Assembly (NCBI RefSeq): GCF_037335815.1
Contig: NZ_CP147841.1
Coordinates: 930,001-994,000, forward strand
Reading direction: 5' to 3'
Length of the DNA stretch: 64,000 nucleotides
Source: Salinirubellus litoreus
Lineage (GTDB): Archaea > Halobacteriota > Halobacteria > Halobacteriales > Haloarculaceae
Position 1 is the stretch's first letter. Each line of letters starts with the position of its first letter. The notes beneath the pieces are model-generated. The model did no database searches. It was not told where the DNA came from and worked only from the letters and a program-made list of their open reading frames with translations. The position numbers and the translations under genes were made by a program. Below, piece by piece: positions 8,729 through 16,734 of the stretch.

Positions 8729-9304
8729 TCAGCCGAGGAGGTACCGCAGCCAGCGGTTGTTCTGGACGAAGCCCATCTCCTCGATCCGGGCGTCCAGCCC
8801 GAGGATGCGACCCGCGCCGATGGCTCCGAGGCCGAACAGCAGGGCCGCGTAGACGATGTGGTCGTCGATGACCCAGCCGTGGGCCAGCGGGAGGCCCGCC
8901 AGCAAGCCGCCCTGGAGGGCGGCCGCCCAGTAGAACAGCATCATGACGGCTCCCCAGAAGGCGCTCCAGCGGACGGCCACGCCGAGGATCAGCGCGAGGC
9001 CCGTGAGCGTGAGCCCCCACATGTTGAGGATGTCTATGAGCGGGCTGCCGGCCATCGCCAGGAACATCCCCCTGAACGGGTTCCCCTGCGGGATGGCGTT
9101 GGCAAGGTAGCCGGCGGCCGTCCAGTTGTTGTCGGGATTGGCGTCGAGATACGTCACCAGCTTGGTGATCCCGCCCTGGAACAGCACCCAGCCCATCACG
9201 ACCCGCATGACGACGATGGAGTAGCCGATCCAGTGTTCGGAGTATTCGAAGTCGGTCTCGCGGCCGAACAGTTCGGCCTCCAGTTTACGGGTGGTCGTGG
9301 ACAT
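8729..9304 (-). CDS. DoxX-family membrane protein
   Basis: 191 residues with four hydrophobic helices in the DoxX arrangement: the first has MRVVMGWVLFQGGITKL, and later come GLTLTGLALILGVAVRWSAF and the region LQGGLLAGLPLAHGWVIDDH. The long N-terminal soluble lead and the NPDNNW insert between helices 1 and 2 are common in the haloarchaeal thiosulfate:quinone-oxidoreductase-like DoxX subgroup. A quinone-linked role is possible but unproven here, since no catalytic DoxA partner is adjacent. Confidence 0.85.
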   Translation of the reverse strand: MSTTTRKLEAELFGRETDFEYSEHWIGYSIVVMRVVMGWVLFQGGITKLVTYLDANPDNNWTAAGYLANAIPQGNPFRGMFLAMAGSPLIDILNMWGLTLTGLALILGVAVRWSAFWGAVMMLFYWAAALQGGLLAGLPLAHGWVIDDHIVYAALLFGLGAIGAGRILGLDARIEEMGFVQNNRWLRYLLG

Positions 9305-9553
9305 CGTCGGTCACCTCTACACCAGCAGGTTGCGTCGACACACCCTTCAACCGGGACGGTCGTTCCTATCCGCCGAGAATCGGGTCGCATACCCGCTACC
9401 CTCCGACCGGCTCGGCCGCGACCGGTACCTCCCCGGACGTCCGCGTCCGTGACTCCGACGCCCGGAACAGTCCCCGCCGACGTCCGGGGTATCCCGTCGG
9501 CTCGTCTGCTGGCAAGCGGACCCCTGAAGTGCGTCCGGCCCCTGTACTCCCCG

Positions 9554-11608
9554 ATGAGCGATACCGGCGGCGCACTCACCCCGGACCGGCCGGACGCCGA
9601 GCGCCCATTCAGGGTCGAGGCACCGTTCGAGCCCGCGGGCGACCAGCCCGAGGCCATCGAGCAGCTCTCGCGGGGCTTCCTCGACGGGATGGACGAGCAG
9701 ACGCTCCTCGGCGTCACGGGCTCGGGCAAGACCAACACCGTCTCGTGGGTGGTCGAGGAGATACAGAAGCCGACGCTGGTCATCGCACACAACAAGACGC
9801 TGGCCGCACAGCTCTACGAGGAGTTCAAGAATCTCTTTCCGGACAACGCCGTCGAGTACTTCGTCTCCTACTACGACTACTACCAGCCCGAGGCGTACGT
9901 CGAGCAGACCGACACGTACATCGACAAGGACGCGAGCATCAACGACGAGATCGACCGGTTGCGACACTCGGCGACGCGTTCGCTGCTCACCCGCGACGAC
10001 GTCGTCGTGGTCGCGTCGGTCTCGGCGATCTACGGGCTCGGCGACCCCCGGAACTACGTCGACATGTCCCTGCGCCTGGAGACCGGTCAGGCGATCGACC
10101 GCGACGAACTCCTGGGGCGGCTCGTGGATCTGAACTACGAACGCAACGACGTCGACTTCACCCAGGGGACGTTCCGGGTCCGGGGGGACACCGTCGAGGT
10201 GTTCCCGATGTACGGCCGGTACGCCGTCCGGATCGAGTTCTGGGGCGACGAGATCGACCGGATGATGAAGCTCGACCCCCTGGAGGGGGAGGTCAAGTCC
10301 CAGGAGCCGGCGGTCCTGATCCACCCCGCCGAGCACTACTCCATCCCCGAACAGCGCCTCGAACGGGCCATCGGGGAGATCGAGGAGCTGCTCGAACGCC
10401 GGATCGGCTACTTCGAGCGCCAGGGCGACCTCGTCGCCGCCCAGCGGATCGAGGAACGGACCACCTTCGACCTGGAGATGCTCCGCGAGGCGGGCTACTG
10501 TTCGGGCATCGAGAACTATTCGGTACATCTCTCGGATCGGGAGTCGGGGGAAGCCCCGTACACCCTGCTCGACTACTTCCCCGACGACTTCCTCACCGTC
10601 GTCGACGAGTCACACCAGACGCTCCCGCAGATCCGCGGCCAGCTGGCGGGCGACAAGGCCCGCAAGGACTCGCTGGTCGAGAACGGGTTCAGGCTCCCGA
10701 CCGCCTACGACAACCGACCGCTCAGCTTCGAGGAGTTCGAGGAGAAGACCGGCCAGACGCTCTACGTCTCGGCCACTCCCGGGGATTACGAGCGCGACCA
10801 CTCCGCGCAGATCGTCGAGCAGATCGTCCGACCGACCCACCTCGTCGACCCGAAGGTGTCGGTCTCGCCCGCCCAGGGCCAGGTCGAAGACCTCATGTCC
10901 CGCATCGACGAGCGGATCGAGCGCGACGAGCGCGTCCTGGTGACCACCCTCACCAAGCGGATGGCCGAGGACCTCACCGAGTACCTGGAGGAGGCGGGCG
11001 TCGCGGTCGAGTACATGCACGACGAGACGGACACGCTCGAACGACACGAACTCGTCCGCGGCCTCCGGCTGGGGGAGTTCGACGTCCTCGTCGGTATCAA
11101 CCTCCTCCGGGAGGGCCTCGACATCCCCGAGGTATCCCTGGTGGGTATCCTCGACGCCGATCAGGAAGGGTTCCTCCGCTCGCGGACGACGCTCATCCAG
11201 ACGATGGGCCGGGCCGCACGGAACGTCAACGGCGAGGTAGTGCTCTACGCCGACGAGACGACGAACGCCATGGAGGAGGCGATCGAGGAGACCCAGCGCC
11301 GCCGGCGCATCCAGCAGGAGTTCAACGAGGAGCACGGCCACGAGCCCCGGACCATCGAGAAGGCCGTCGGCGAGACGAACCTCCCCGGATCGAAGACCGA
11401 CACCGGGGGGGCCTCCTCGCTCGAGGCCGACGACGCCGAGGAGGCCGCACTGCTGATCGACCAGCTCGAAGAGCGGATGTCCGCCGCCGCGGACAACCTG
11501 GAGTTCGAGCTCGCCGCCGACATCCGCGACCGGATCCGTGACCTCCACGAGGAGTTCGACCTGGACCGCGAGGACGAGGGCGTGCCGGCACCGACCGACG
11601 AGTTTTAA
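9554..11608 (+). CDS. uvrB: excinuclease ABC subunit B (UvrB)
   Basis: Damage-verification helicase of bacterial-type nucleotide excision repair; 684 residues, close to the family length. Walker A is GVTGSGKTNT near residue 50, followed by the conserved beta-hairpin YYDYYQPEAYVEQTDTYIDK that clamps DNA. Helicase motif II is VVDESH, and later come GLDIPEVSLVGILDADQEG and GRAARNVNG. The C-terminal UVR segment (LIDQLEERMSAAADNLEFE) binds UvrC. I use the ATG giving MSDTGGALTPDRP because upstream in-frame codons are non-coding in character. uvrA and uvrC are not in this window. Confidence 0.95.
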   Translation: MSDTGGALTPDRPDAERPFRVEAPFEPAGDQPEAIEQLSRGFLDGMDEQTLLGVTGSGKTNTVSWVVEEIQKPTLVIAHNKTLAAQLYEEFKNLFPDNAVEYFVSYYDYYQPEAYVEQTDTYIDKDASINDEIDRLRHSATRSLLTRDDVVVVASVSAIYGLGDPRNYVDMSLRLETGQAIDRDELLGRLVDLNYERNDVDFTQGTFRVRGDTVEVFPMYGRYAVRIEFWGDEIDRMMKLDPLEGEVKSQEPAVLIHPAEHYSIPEQRLERAIGEIEELLERRIGYFERQGDLVAAQRIEERTTFDLEMLREAGYCSGIENYSVHLSDRESGEAPYTLLDYFPDDFLTVVDESHQTLPQIRGQLAGDKARKDSLVENGFRLPTAYDNRPLSFEEFEEKTGQTLYVSATPGDYERDHSAQIVEQIVRPTHLVDPKVSVSPAQGQVEDLMSRIDERIERDERVLVTTLTKRMAEDLTEYLEEAGVAVEYMHDETDTLERHELVRGLRLGEFDVLVGINLLREGLDIPEVSLVGILDADQEGFLRSRTTLIQTMGRAARNVNGEVVLYADETTNAMEEAIEETQRRRRIQQEFNEEHGHEPRTIEKAVGETNLPGSKTDTGGASSLEADDAEEAALLIDQLEERMSAAADNLEFELAADIRDRIRDLHEEFDLDREDEGVPAPTDEF

Positions 11609-11615
11609 CAACCAC

Positions 11616-11790
11616 TTTTTCCTCCTCCGGTTCCTCGCTCGCTTCGCTCGCTGCGGAACCTCTCCTCGGAAAAACGTGAGGAAACGCTGCGCCCTCCGCT
11701 CTCTCCAGACAGACTCGCTTCGCTCGTCTGCCAACGTCCTCGTTCGCTCCCTTCGTTCGCTCACGGAGGACTTCGCTCGCGCGGATGCTC
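11616..11790. repeat. T-run followed by tandem TTCGCTCG hairpins after uvrB
   Basis: Directly after the uvrB stop there is a run of five T (likely a terminator). Then come several copies of CTCGCTTCGCTCG-type palindromes, including a stem with arms GGTTCC/GGAACC around GCTCGCTTCGCTCGC (11629-11660) and a second with arms CAGAC/GTCTG (11710-11730). Similar TCGCTTCGCTCG strings continue to about 11780. No convincing coding frame lies here. Confidence 0.6.
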
Positions 11791-11835
11791 GTCCTCCCAT
11801 CCGTCAGGAGGCCGTGAGCGAGCAGGACGAGGTAG

Positions 11836-12873
11836 TCACACGCCCTTGAGAACGTGGGTCAGGTCGGCCGTCTCCGCGACGATCCAGGCGACGAACAGGA
11901 GGTACGCGATCAGCAGCGAGTACGACTCGATCCTCGTGAGCGAGAGGTCCGTGCGGAGGGTCCCGAACAGCAGGACCGTCGCGAGCGTGAGGATCCCCAG
12001 CATCGGGACGGCGATCGCGAAGTCGATTGGAACGCTGCCGACGAGGAGGACGCCGACCGGGATCACCACGAGCAGGTCGAAGGTGTTCGACCCGAGGACG
12101 TTCCCGAGGCTCGTGGCTCCCCTGTCGTCCCGGGCGGACCGGATGCTGACGAGCGTGTCGGGGAGGCTGGTCGCGGCCGCGACGACGGTGATGCCGGCGA
12201 GGAACTCCGGGACGCCGAACGTGTGTCCGAGCGATTCCACGGCCCCGACCAGCTGCTCGACGGCCAGCAGGATGACCAGCAGGCCCGCGACGAGTCGTCC
12301 CCACTCCCGGCGGACGGGGACCCCGTCCGGGGCGGGCCCGGCCTCGTGGTCGCCCACGTCCTGCCACTGGATGAAGAGGTAGAGCCCGTACAGCAGGAGC
12401 GGGATCGTCGCGAGCGGCCGCGTGATCCGTCCGACCAGGTCCGGCCCGTCGGTGACGGGTACGTAGATGACCGCCATGGCGAAGGTGATGATCAGGGCCG
12501 AGACGGCGATCATGTAGAACTGCGCCTCCTTGTAGACGACCGTCCGACTGGACTCGAGGTCGCCGTCCGACGCGAGGCTCGACAGCGCCGGGATGACGAG
12601 GACGTTGAAGATGGCCGAACCGACGACCGCGCCGACCCCCATGTCGAACACGCCGGCGAGCGCGGCGAAGATCACGCTCGCGAGCTCCGGGAAACTCGAC
12701 CCGACGGCGACGATGACCGACCCCTGAACGACCGCCGGCAGCCCGTAGCGGGCGGCGAGCCCCTCGGCCGATTCCTCCAGCCAGCCGCTGCCGAGCCAGA
12801 TGAAGCCCGTCGCCGCGGCGATCACCAGGGCGTTCGCGAGGGAGGTGTTCGGAAGGAGCCCGCCGGGGATCAT
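11836..12873 (-). CDS. sodium/calcium exchanger family (CaCA) membrane antiporter
   Basis: 345 residues with about ten hydrophobic segments in two inverted halves. The duplicated alpha-repeat motifs are visible: AVGSSFPELASVI with GSAIFNVLVIPAL in the first half, and VVAAATSLPDTLVS with GSNTFDLLVVIPV in the second. Family members exchange Ca2+ (or K+) for Na+ or H+ across the cytoplasmic membrane. The acidic residues in SSFPE and TSLPD are the expected cation ligands. Acidic loop near residues 145-165. Single gene, convergent with uvrB. Confidence 0.85.
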   Translation of the reverse strand: MIPGGLLPNTSLANALVIAAATGFIWLGSGWLEESAEGLAARYGLPAVVQGSVIVAVGSSFPELASVIFAALAGVFDMGVGAVVGSAIFNVLVIPALSSLASDGDLESSRTVVYKEAQFYMIAVSALIITFAMAVIYVPVTDGPDLVGRITRPLATIPLLLYGLYLFIQWQDVGDHEAGPAPDGVPVRREWGRLVAGLLVILLAVEQLVGAVESLGHTFGVPEFLAGITVVAAATSLPDTLVSIRSARDDRGATSLGNVLGSNTFDLLVVIPVGVLLVGSVPIDFAIAVPMLGILTLATVLLFGTLRTDLSLTRIESYSLLIAYLLFVAWIVAETADLTHVLKGV

Positions 12874-12978
12874 CGTACCCGACCCGTTCCGCGGACAGTT
12901 GGATGAAATCGTCGGTGCCGTTCGAGGATCCGTCCGGGGAGGGAGCGTTCTGCGCTCCCACGACCGCGACGGGAGCGG

Positions 12979-13422
12979 TCAGTCCTGCTCTCCCTGCATG
13001 TCGAACTCCTCGGCGGGCCGACCGGCCCGATCGACCACGTTCGCCGAGACCTCGATGGGACAGTCGACCCGGAGGGCGATGGCGATTGCGTCGGAGGGTC
13101 GGGCGTCGAACGTGAGCTGTCGACGCTCGCCGTCGCGGTACTGCTCGGCGTCGATCTTCGCGAGGAACGTCCCGTCGGCGAGACCGTCGATACGGACGCG
13201 GTCGAGGGCGCTCCCGAACTCGCCGACCATCTCGACGAGGAGGTCGTGCGTGAGCGGCCGCTCGAACGGCTCGTGGTCCAGGGCGTGCTTGATCGACTGC
13301 GCCTGGTCCGTGCTGATGAAGATCGGGACGACGCGATCGTCGACCTCCAGCATGACGACAGGCGTGTCCGGCCCCTGTTCGTTGACGCTCACGCCCACCC
13401 GAACCCGGGCCTCGTGTGTCAT
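12979..13422 (-). CDS. BFN (bifunctional nuclease) domain protein
   Basis: 147 residues starting MTHEARVRVGVSVNEQ. The BFN fold is shown by VVMLEVDDRVVPIFISTDQAQSI, DLLVEMVGEFGSALDRVRI and the very typical FDARPSDAIAIALRVDCPIEVS. In bacteria and plants BFN proteins have been reported to have nuclease activity, but the role in archaea is not established. The second ATG was chosen because a TATA-like GGTTTTCATAC lies about 27 nt upstream on the minus strand. Divergent from the sulfatase-fold gene. Confidence 0.85.
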   Translation of the reverse strand: MTHEARVRVGVSVNEQGPDTPVVMLEVDDRVVPIFISTDQAQSIKHALDHEPFERPLTHDLLVEMVGEFGSALDRVRIDGLADGTFLAKIDAEQYRDGERRQLTFDARPSDAIAIALRVDCPIEVSANVVDRAGRPAEEFDMQGEQD

Positions 13423-13679
13423 TACCCTCAATCGGTGGAACGAGTATGAAAACCTTTGGCAGGGACCCCTCTCCGCGGCCGGCTCACCTCCTCACGGGGT
13501 CGTGTCTGGGACAGCATCGGCACTCACGAGCTCCTCCCGGCTTCTCCCCGATACACGGTCGGCGTTCCGTCGACGTGACTCCGGGAGCAGACCGATCCGC
13601 CGAGGCCCTCCCGGCTCGTCGTCCGACCCCTCGGAGGTAAACGCATTTACCCGCCCGCGGACACCCACGGACAACCCGA

Positions 13680-15050
13680 ATGTCGCCCGCTACCGATCCC
13701 CCGCGGAACGTCGTCCTCGTGTCTCTCGAGAGTGTCCGTGCGGACCACTGTGGCTACGCCGGCTACGACCGGGATACGACGCCGAACCTCGACCGCATGG
13801 CGCGGGCGGGCGTGGGGTTCCAGCACGCCGTGACCGCCGGCGGGTCGACCCCGGCCTCGATGACGGCCGTCCACACCGGCGAGTACCCGCTGACTGACCC
13901 GAAGGACACCGATCCCGGCAGCTGGCGGGCCGAACTCCGGCCCAAGCGAACCGTCGCGTCGGCGCTCTCCGGGGCGGGCTACCGGACCGGCGCGTTCGTC
14001 CCCAACGCCTTCGTCTCGAGCTACTTCGGCTTCGGCGAGGGGTTCGACGACTACCGCGACTTCCTCCCCGAGGAGGCGAGGGTTCGTATGGCGGGCTCGA
14101 AGACCGGGACCGACACCTCCCTCGGAGCACAGGTCCGTACCCTCGCCGGGAACGCGAGACAGGTGTTCGAGGGGCAGACACCGTTCCACAAGCGCAAGTG
14201 CTGGGAGGAGTACTACGACGACGTCCTCGAGTGGGTCGAGCGCGACGACGACCGGCCGTTCTTCCTCTGGGTGTTTCCAGAGGAGACCCACACGCCATAC
14301 ATCCCGCCCGCCGCCCGGCGCGACCTCCCGACGACCGCCTCCTATCTCCTCCGGAACGCCTCGTTCCTGAAGAAGCTCTGGGTCGACCAGCGCTCCTCCT
14401 TCTCGCTCACCGACCGCCAGCGCGATCGGCTGATCGCCCAGTACGACGATCTCCTCCGGTACGTCGACGGGCTCCTCGGTCGGCTGCTCGACGACCTCGC
14501 CGAGTACGATCCGGTGTTCGTCGTCCACGGCGACCACGGCGACGGTTTCGGCGAACACGGGTTCTACGAACACCCCCAGTCGCTCTACGAGGAACTGATA
14601 CACGTCCCTCTGGTGGTTCACGATCCCGCCGACCGCGAGGGGCCGGCGTCCCGGAACGGGACGGACGTTCCCCCCGACTCCGAGACGGGGGAGTCGACCC
14701 CCGTGAGCCTGCGATCGCTCCCCGCCACCATCGAGACGGTCGCCGGGGTCGAACGGACCTTCGAGGGACCGTCGGTCTTCGAGGCCGAGGACCCCTACGT
14801 GGTGGCCAAGGTGACCGAGGGCGACCACCGGAAGGTCGCGGCCAGGGGCACCCGGTGGAAGTACCTCTCGCAGGAGCGAACGGAGGGAGAGCTGTACGAC
14901 CTCCGGTCGGACCCGACCGAACAGGTCGACCGAAGCGGGGAGTATCCGGAACTGACCGCGGAACTGGACAGGATCGTCGGCCGACACCGGAATGCCGACC
15001 GCGAACGGCTACTCGTCAGATCGCACCTCGACGATCTGGAGGGCGTCTGA
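13680..15050 (+). CDS. sulfatase-fold (alkaline phosphatase superfamily) protein
   Basis: 456 residues of the sulfatase family. N-terminal core VVLVSLESVRADHCGYAG, then the position of the catalytic motif reads GGSTPASM (Ser56), and a C-terminal metal site VHGDHGDGFGEHGFYEHP. Classical sulfatases have C/S-x-P-S/A-R; here the Arg is Ser60, so formylglycine maturation is doubtful. The protein may instead be a phospho- or sulfo-transferase or phosphodiesterase acting on cell-surface sugars. Cytoplasmic by sequence (no signal peptide). It converges with two glycosyltransferases. ATG lies about 30 nt after GCATTTACCC. Confidence 0.85.
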   Translation: MSPATDPPRNVVLVSLESVRADHCGYAGYDRDTTPNLDRMARAGVGFQHAVTAGGSTPASMTAVHTGEYPLTDPKDTDPGSWRAELRPKRTVASALSGAGYRTGAFVPNAFVSSYFGFGEGFDDYRDFLPEEARVRMAGSKTGTDTSLGAQVRTLAGNARQVFEGQTPFHKRKCWEEYYDDVLEWVERDDDRPFFLWVFPEETHTPYIPPAARRDLPTTASYLLRNASFLKKLWVDQRSSFSLTDRQRDRLIAQYDDLLRYVDGLLGRLLDDLAEYDPVFVVHGDHGDGFGEHGFYEHPQSLYEELIHVPLVVHDPADREGPASRNGTDVPPDSETGESTPVSLRSLPATIETVAGVERTFEGPSVFEAEDPYVVAKVTEGDHRKVAARGTRWKYLSQERTEGELYDLRSDPTEQVDRSGEYPELTAELDRIVGRHRNADRERLLVRSHLDDLEGV

Positions 15051-15051
15051 T

Positions 15052-15948
15052 TCAGTCGCCGAGGAACTTCGCGAGCGCTTGCAAGTCGAGCTGGCTGGCC
15101 AGACGTTCCGCCCTCCGTGGGACGCTCGCGTCGAACGCGAACGGCTCGTCGGGCTCGAACGCGAGCATCCGAGGTGTCGCGGCGAGTCGCGACCACAGGA
15201 TGCGTGCCGTGTCCTCGAACGCCCTCGTTCGAGACACCTCCTCCGGGCCGCCGTACTCCCGACGTACCCGTGCGCTCTCCTCGGCGTGGGCCGCGTCACC
15301 GGCCGTCCGTTTGTTCTCCGCGTGCATGCGGTTCCCCGCGACGAGGTGGGGAACGTGTTCGAACCGGTACCGTCGCCCGAGGTAGAGCCAGTACTCGAGG
15401 TCCATGCTGTAGTCGAGGCTGGTATCGAGTCCCCGATCGGCGACGACGTAGTCCCGGAAGAACGTCGCCGGCTGGGGGATGGAGTAGCTCCGCTGTAACC
15501 GGCCGTAGTCCCAGTCCAGGGCTCGCCGGACACGGCGGATCTCTCCCTCTCGTCCGATCTCTACGTGGTCGCCGTAGAGCACGTCGGCGTCAGGGCGTGT
15601 TTCGAACTCGTTTACCATCCGTTCGACCGTATCTCGGTAGAAATATACGTCATCGGAGTTGAGCCAGCCGACGACGTCACCGGTCGCGTTCTGGAAGCCC
15701 TTGTTGATCGCGTGGCTCTGTCCCTCGTCAGGTTCTGAAATCCATTCGAGAGAATAGTGTGGGTCATCTGCTGTCTCTCTTTCAACTCGTTTCAGAATCC
15801 TAATTGTTCCATCGTCCGAACCGCCGTCGAAGACGAGATGGTTGATATTATTGTAAGTTTGAGTCTGAACTGAGTCAAGTGTGTCCTTAATATAGTCTGC
15901 TTGATTGAATGAGGGAGTAACGATTATGACTAAGGGTGCTGCGCTCAT
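15052..15948 (-). CDS. GT2 family glycosyltransferase
   Basis: 298 residues with the GT-A fold of family 2: VIIVTPSFNQADYIKDTLDSV at the N-terminus, FDGGSDDGTIRIL with the sugar-nucleotide Asp pair, and GWLNSDDVYFYRDT as the DxD-type metal site. The mid-region LDWDYGRLQRSYSIPQPATFF is common in wcaA-like transferases. Its start overlaps the stop of the upstream GT2 gene by 4 nt (ATGA). The N-terminal part is encoded by visibly AT-rich DNA while the C-terminal part has the usual GC-rich codons, so the gene straddles a composition border. Confidence 0.88.
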   Translation of the reverse strand: MSAAPLVIIVTPSFNQADYIKDTLDSVQTQTYNNINHLVFDGGSDDGTIRILKRVERETADDPHYSLEWISEPDEGQSHAINKGFQNATGDVVGWLNSDDVYFYRDTVERMVNEFETRPDADVLYGDHVEIGREGEIRRVRRALDWDYGRLQRSYSIPQPATFFRDYVVADRGLDTSLDYSMDLEYWLYLGRRYRFEHVPHLVAGNRMHAENKRTAGDAAHAEESARVRREYGGPEEVSRTRAFEDTARILWSRLAATPRMLAFEPDEPFAFDASVPRRAERLASQLDLQALAKFLGD

Positions 15949-16712
15949 TCAATGTGGCCTCTTATAATGAAGTAAAGACTGTATAGGTTCTGCAAATACA
16001 GTGAAGATATTATTTTAGGAAGTAATCCTGTTTCCGGAATTTCAGAATAGTATTTGCTCATATCTGATGTCAATTGGTTTTCATGAGTTCGAAATCCAGA
16101 AATCACAGTCCCAATCTGTTCTAATTCTGCTCTTTCGGCGAATTGCTGCCACAGAAAATAATCACCTGCCAATTTGATACCTGATGGGAATCCACCCTTT
16201 TTATCCCATAGATCTGCTGTCCAAAACATAGACTCTTGCTGCATCCAACCTAAAGCTCTCCCATGATACCACCCCTTTTCTATCCACTCTCTTCGATAGT
16301 AGGGCCGCAGTGGATTTACGTAGTATAAAACACCGCTTTCGTCCCAGTCTGCAGGATGTCCAATTATCCACTCCGTGCTTTCTTGAGTAAGGTGATCTAC
16401 TGCAACTTCTGCTGCCCAAGGAAGGTACATATCATCTGTATTCAACCAAGCAAATATTTCTCCAGAAGCTAAATCAAAGCCCTTCTCGATCGCGTCATAC
16501 ATCCCTTCATCTGGTTCAGATATCCACGTTAGGTTGTAGTCTTCCTCATACTGTTGTATTATCTGGGTGGTTCCGTCTTCAGAGCCACCATCCACTATGA
16601 TATGTTCTATGTTATCATATGTCTGGTTTATAATAGATGTGATGTTCTGTTCAATATATTCACTTGAGTTGTAAGATGGAGTAACGATCGAAACGAGAGG
16701 ACAACAATTCAT
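15945..16712 (-). CDS. GT2 family glycosyltransferase, AT-rich gene
   Basis: 255 residues, family 2: SIVTPSYNSSEYIEQNITSI, VDGGSEDGTTQII, and FAWLNTDDMYLPWAA as the DxD-type motif. It is similar in layout to the following gene and probably works with it on a surface glycan. Codon use is strikingly unlike the neighbours (many AAT, ATA, TTA and AGA codons), a sign of recent transfer from a lower-GC donor. An ATATAG TATA-like box about 25 nt upstream (16733-16741, minus strand) suggests its own promoter overlapping the end of the preceding gene. Confidence 0.88.
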   Translation of the reverse strand: MNCCPLVSIVTPSYNSSEYIEQNITSIINQTYDNIEHIIVDGGSEDGTTQIIQQYEEDYNLTWISEPDEGMYDAIEKGFDLASGEIFAWLNTDDMYLPWAAEVAVDHLTQESTEWIIGHPADWDESGVLYYVNPLRPYYRREWIEKGWYHGRALGWMQQESMFWTADLWDKKGGFPSGIKLAGDYFLWQQFAERAELEQIGTVISGFRTHENQLTSDMSKYYSEIPETGLLPKIISSLYLQNLYSLYFIIRGHIE

Positions 16713-16734
16713 CCAGATAAAGAACTGATCTTTA

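Noticed and set aside
8858..9553. In-frame upstream extension of uvrB
   Set aside because: The added residues are Arg/Pro/His-rich and overlap the DoxX gene; UvrB families start close to the ATG at 9554.
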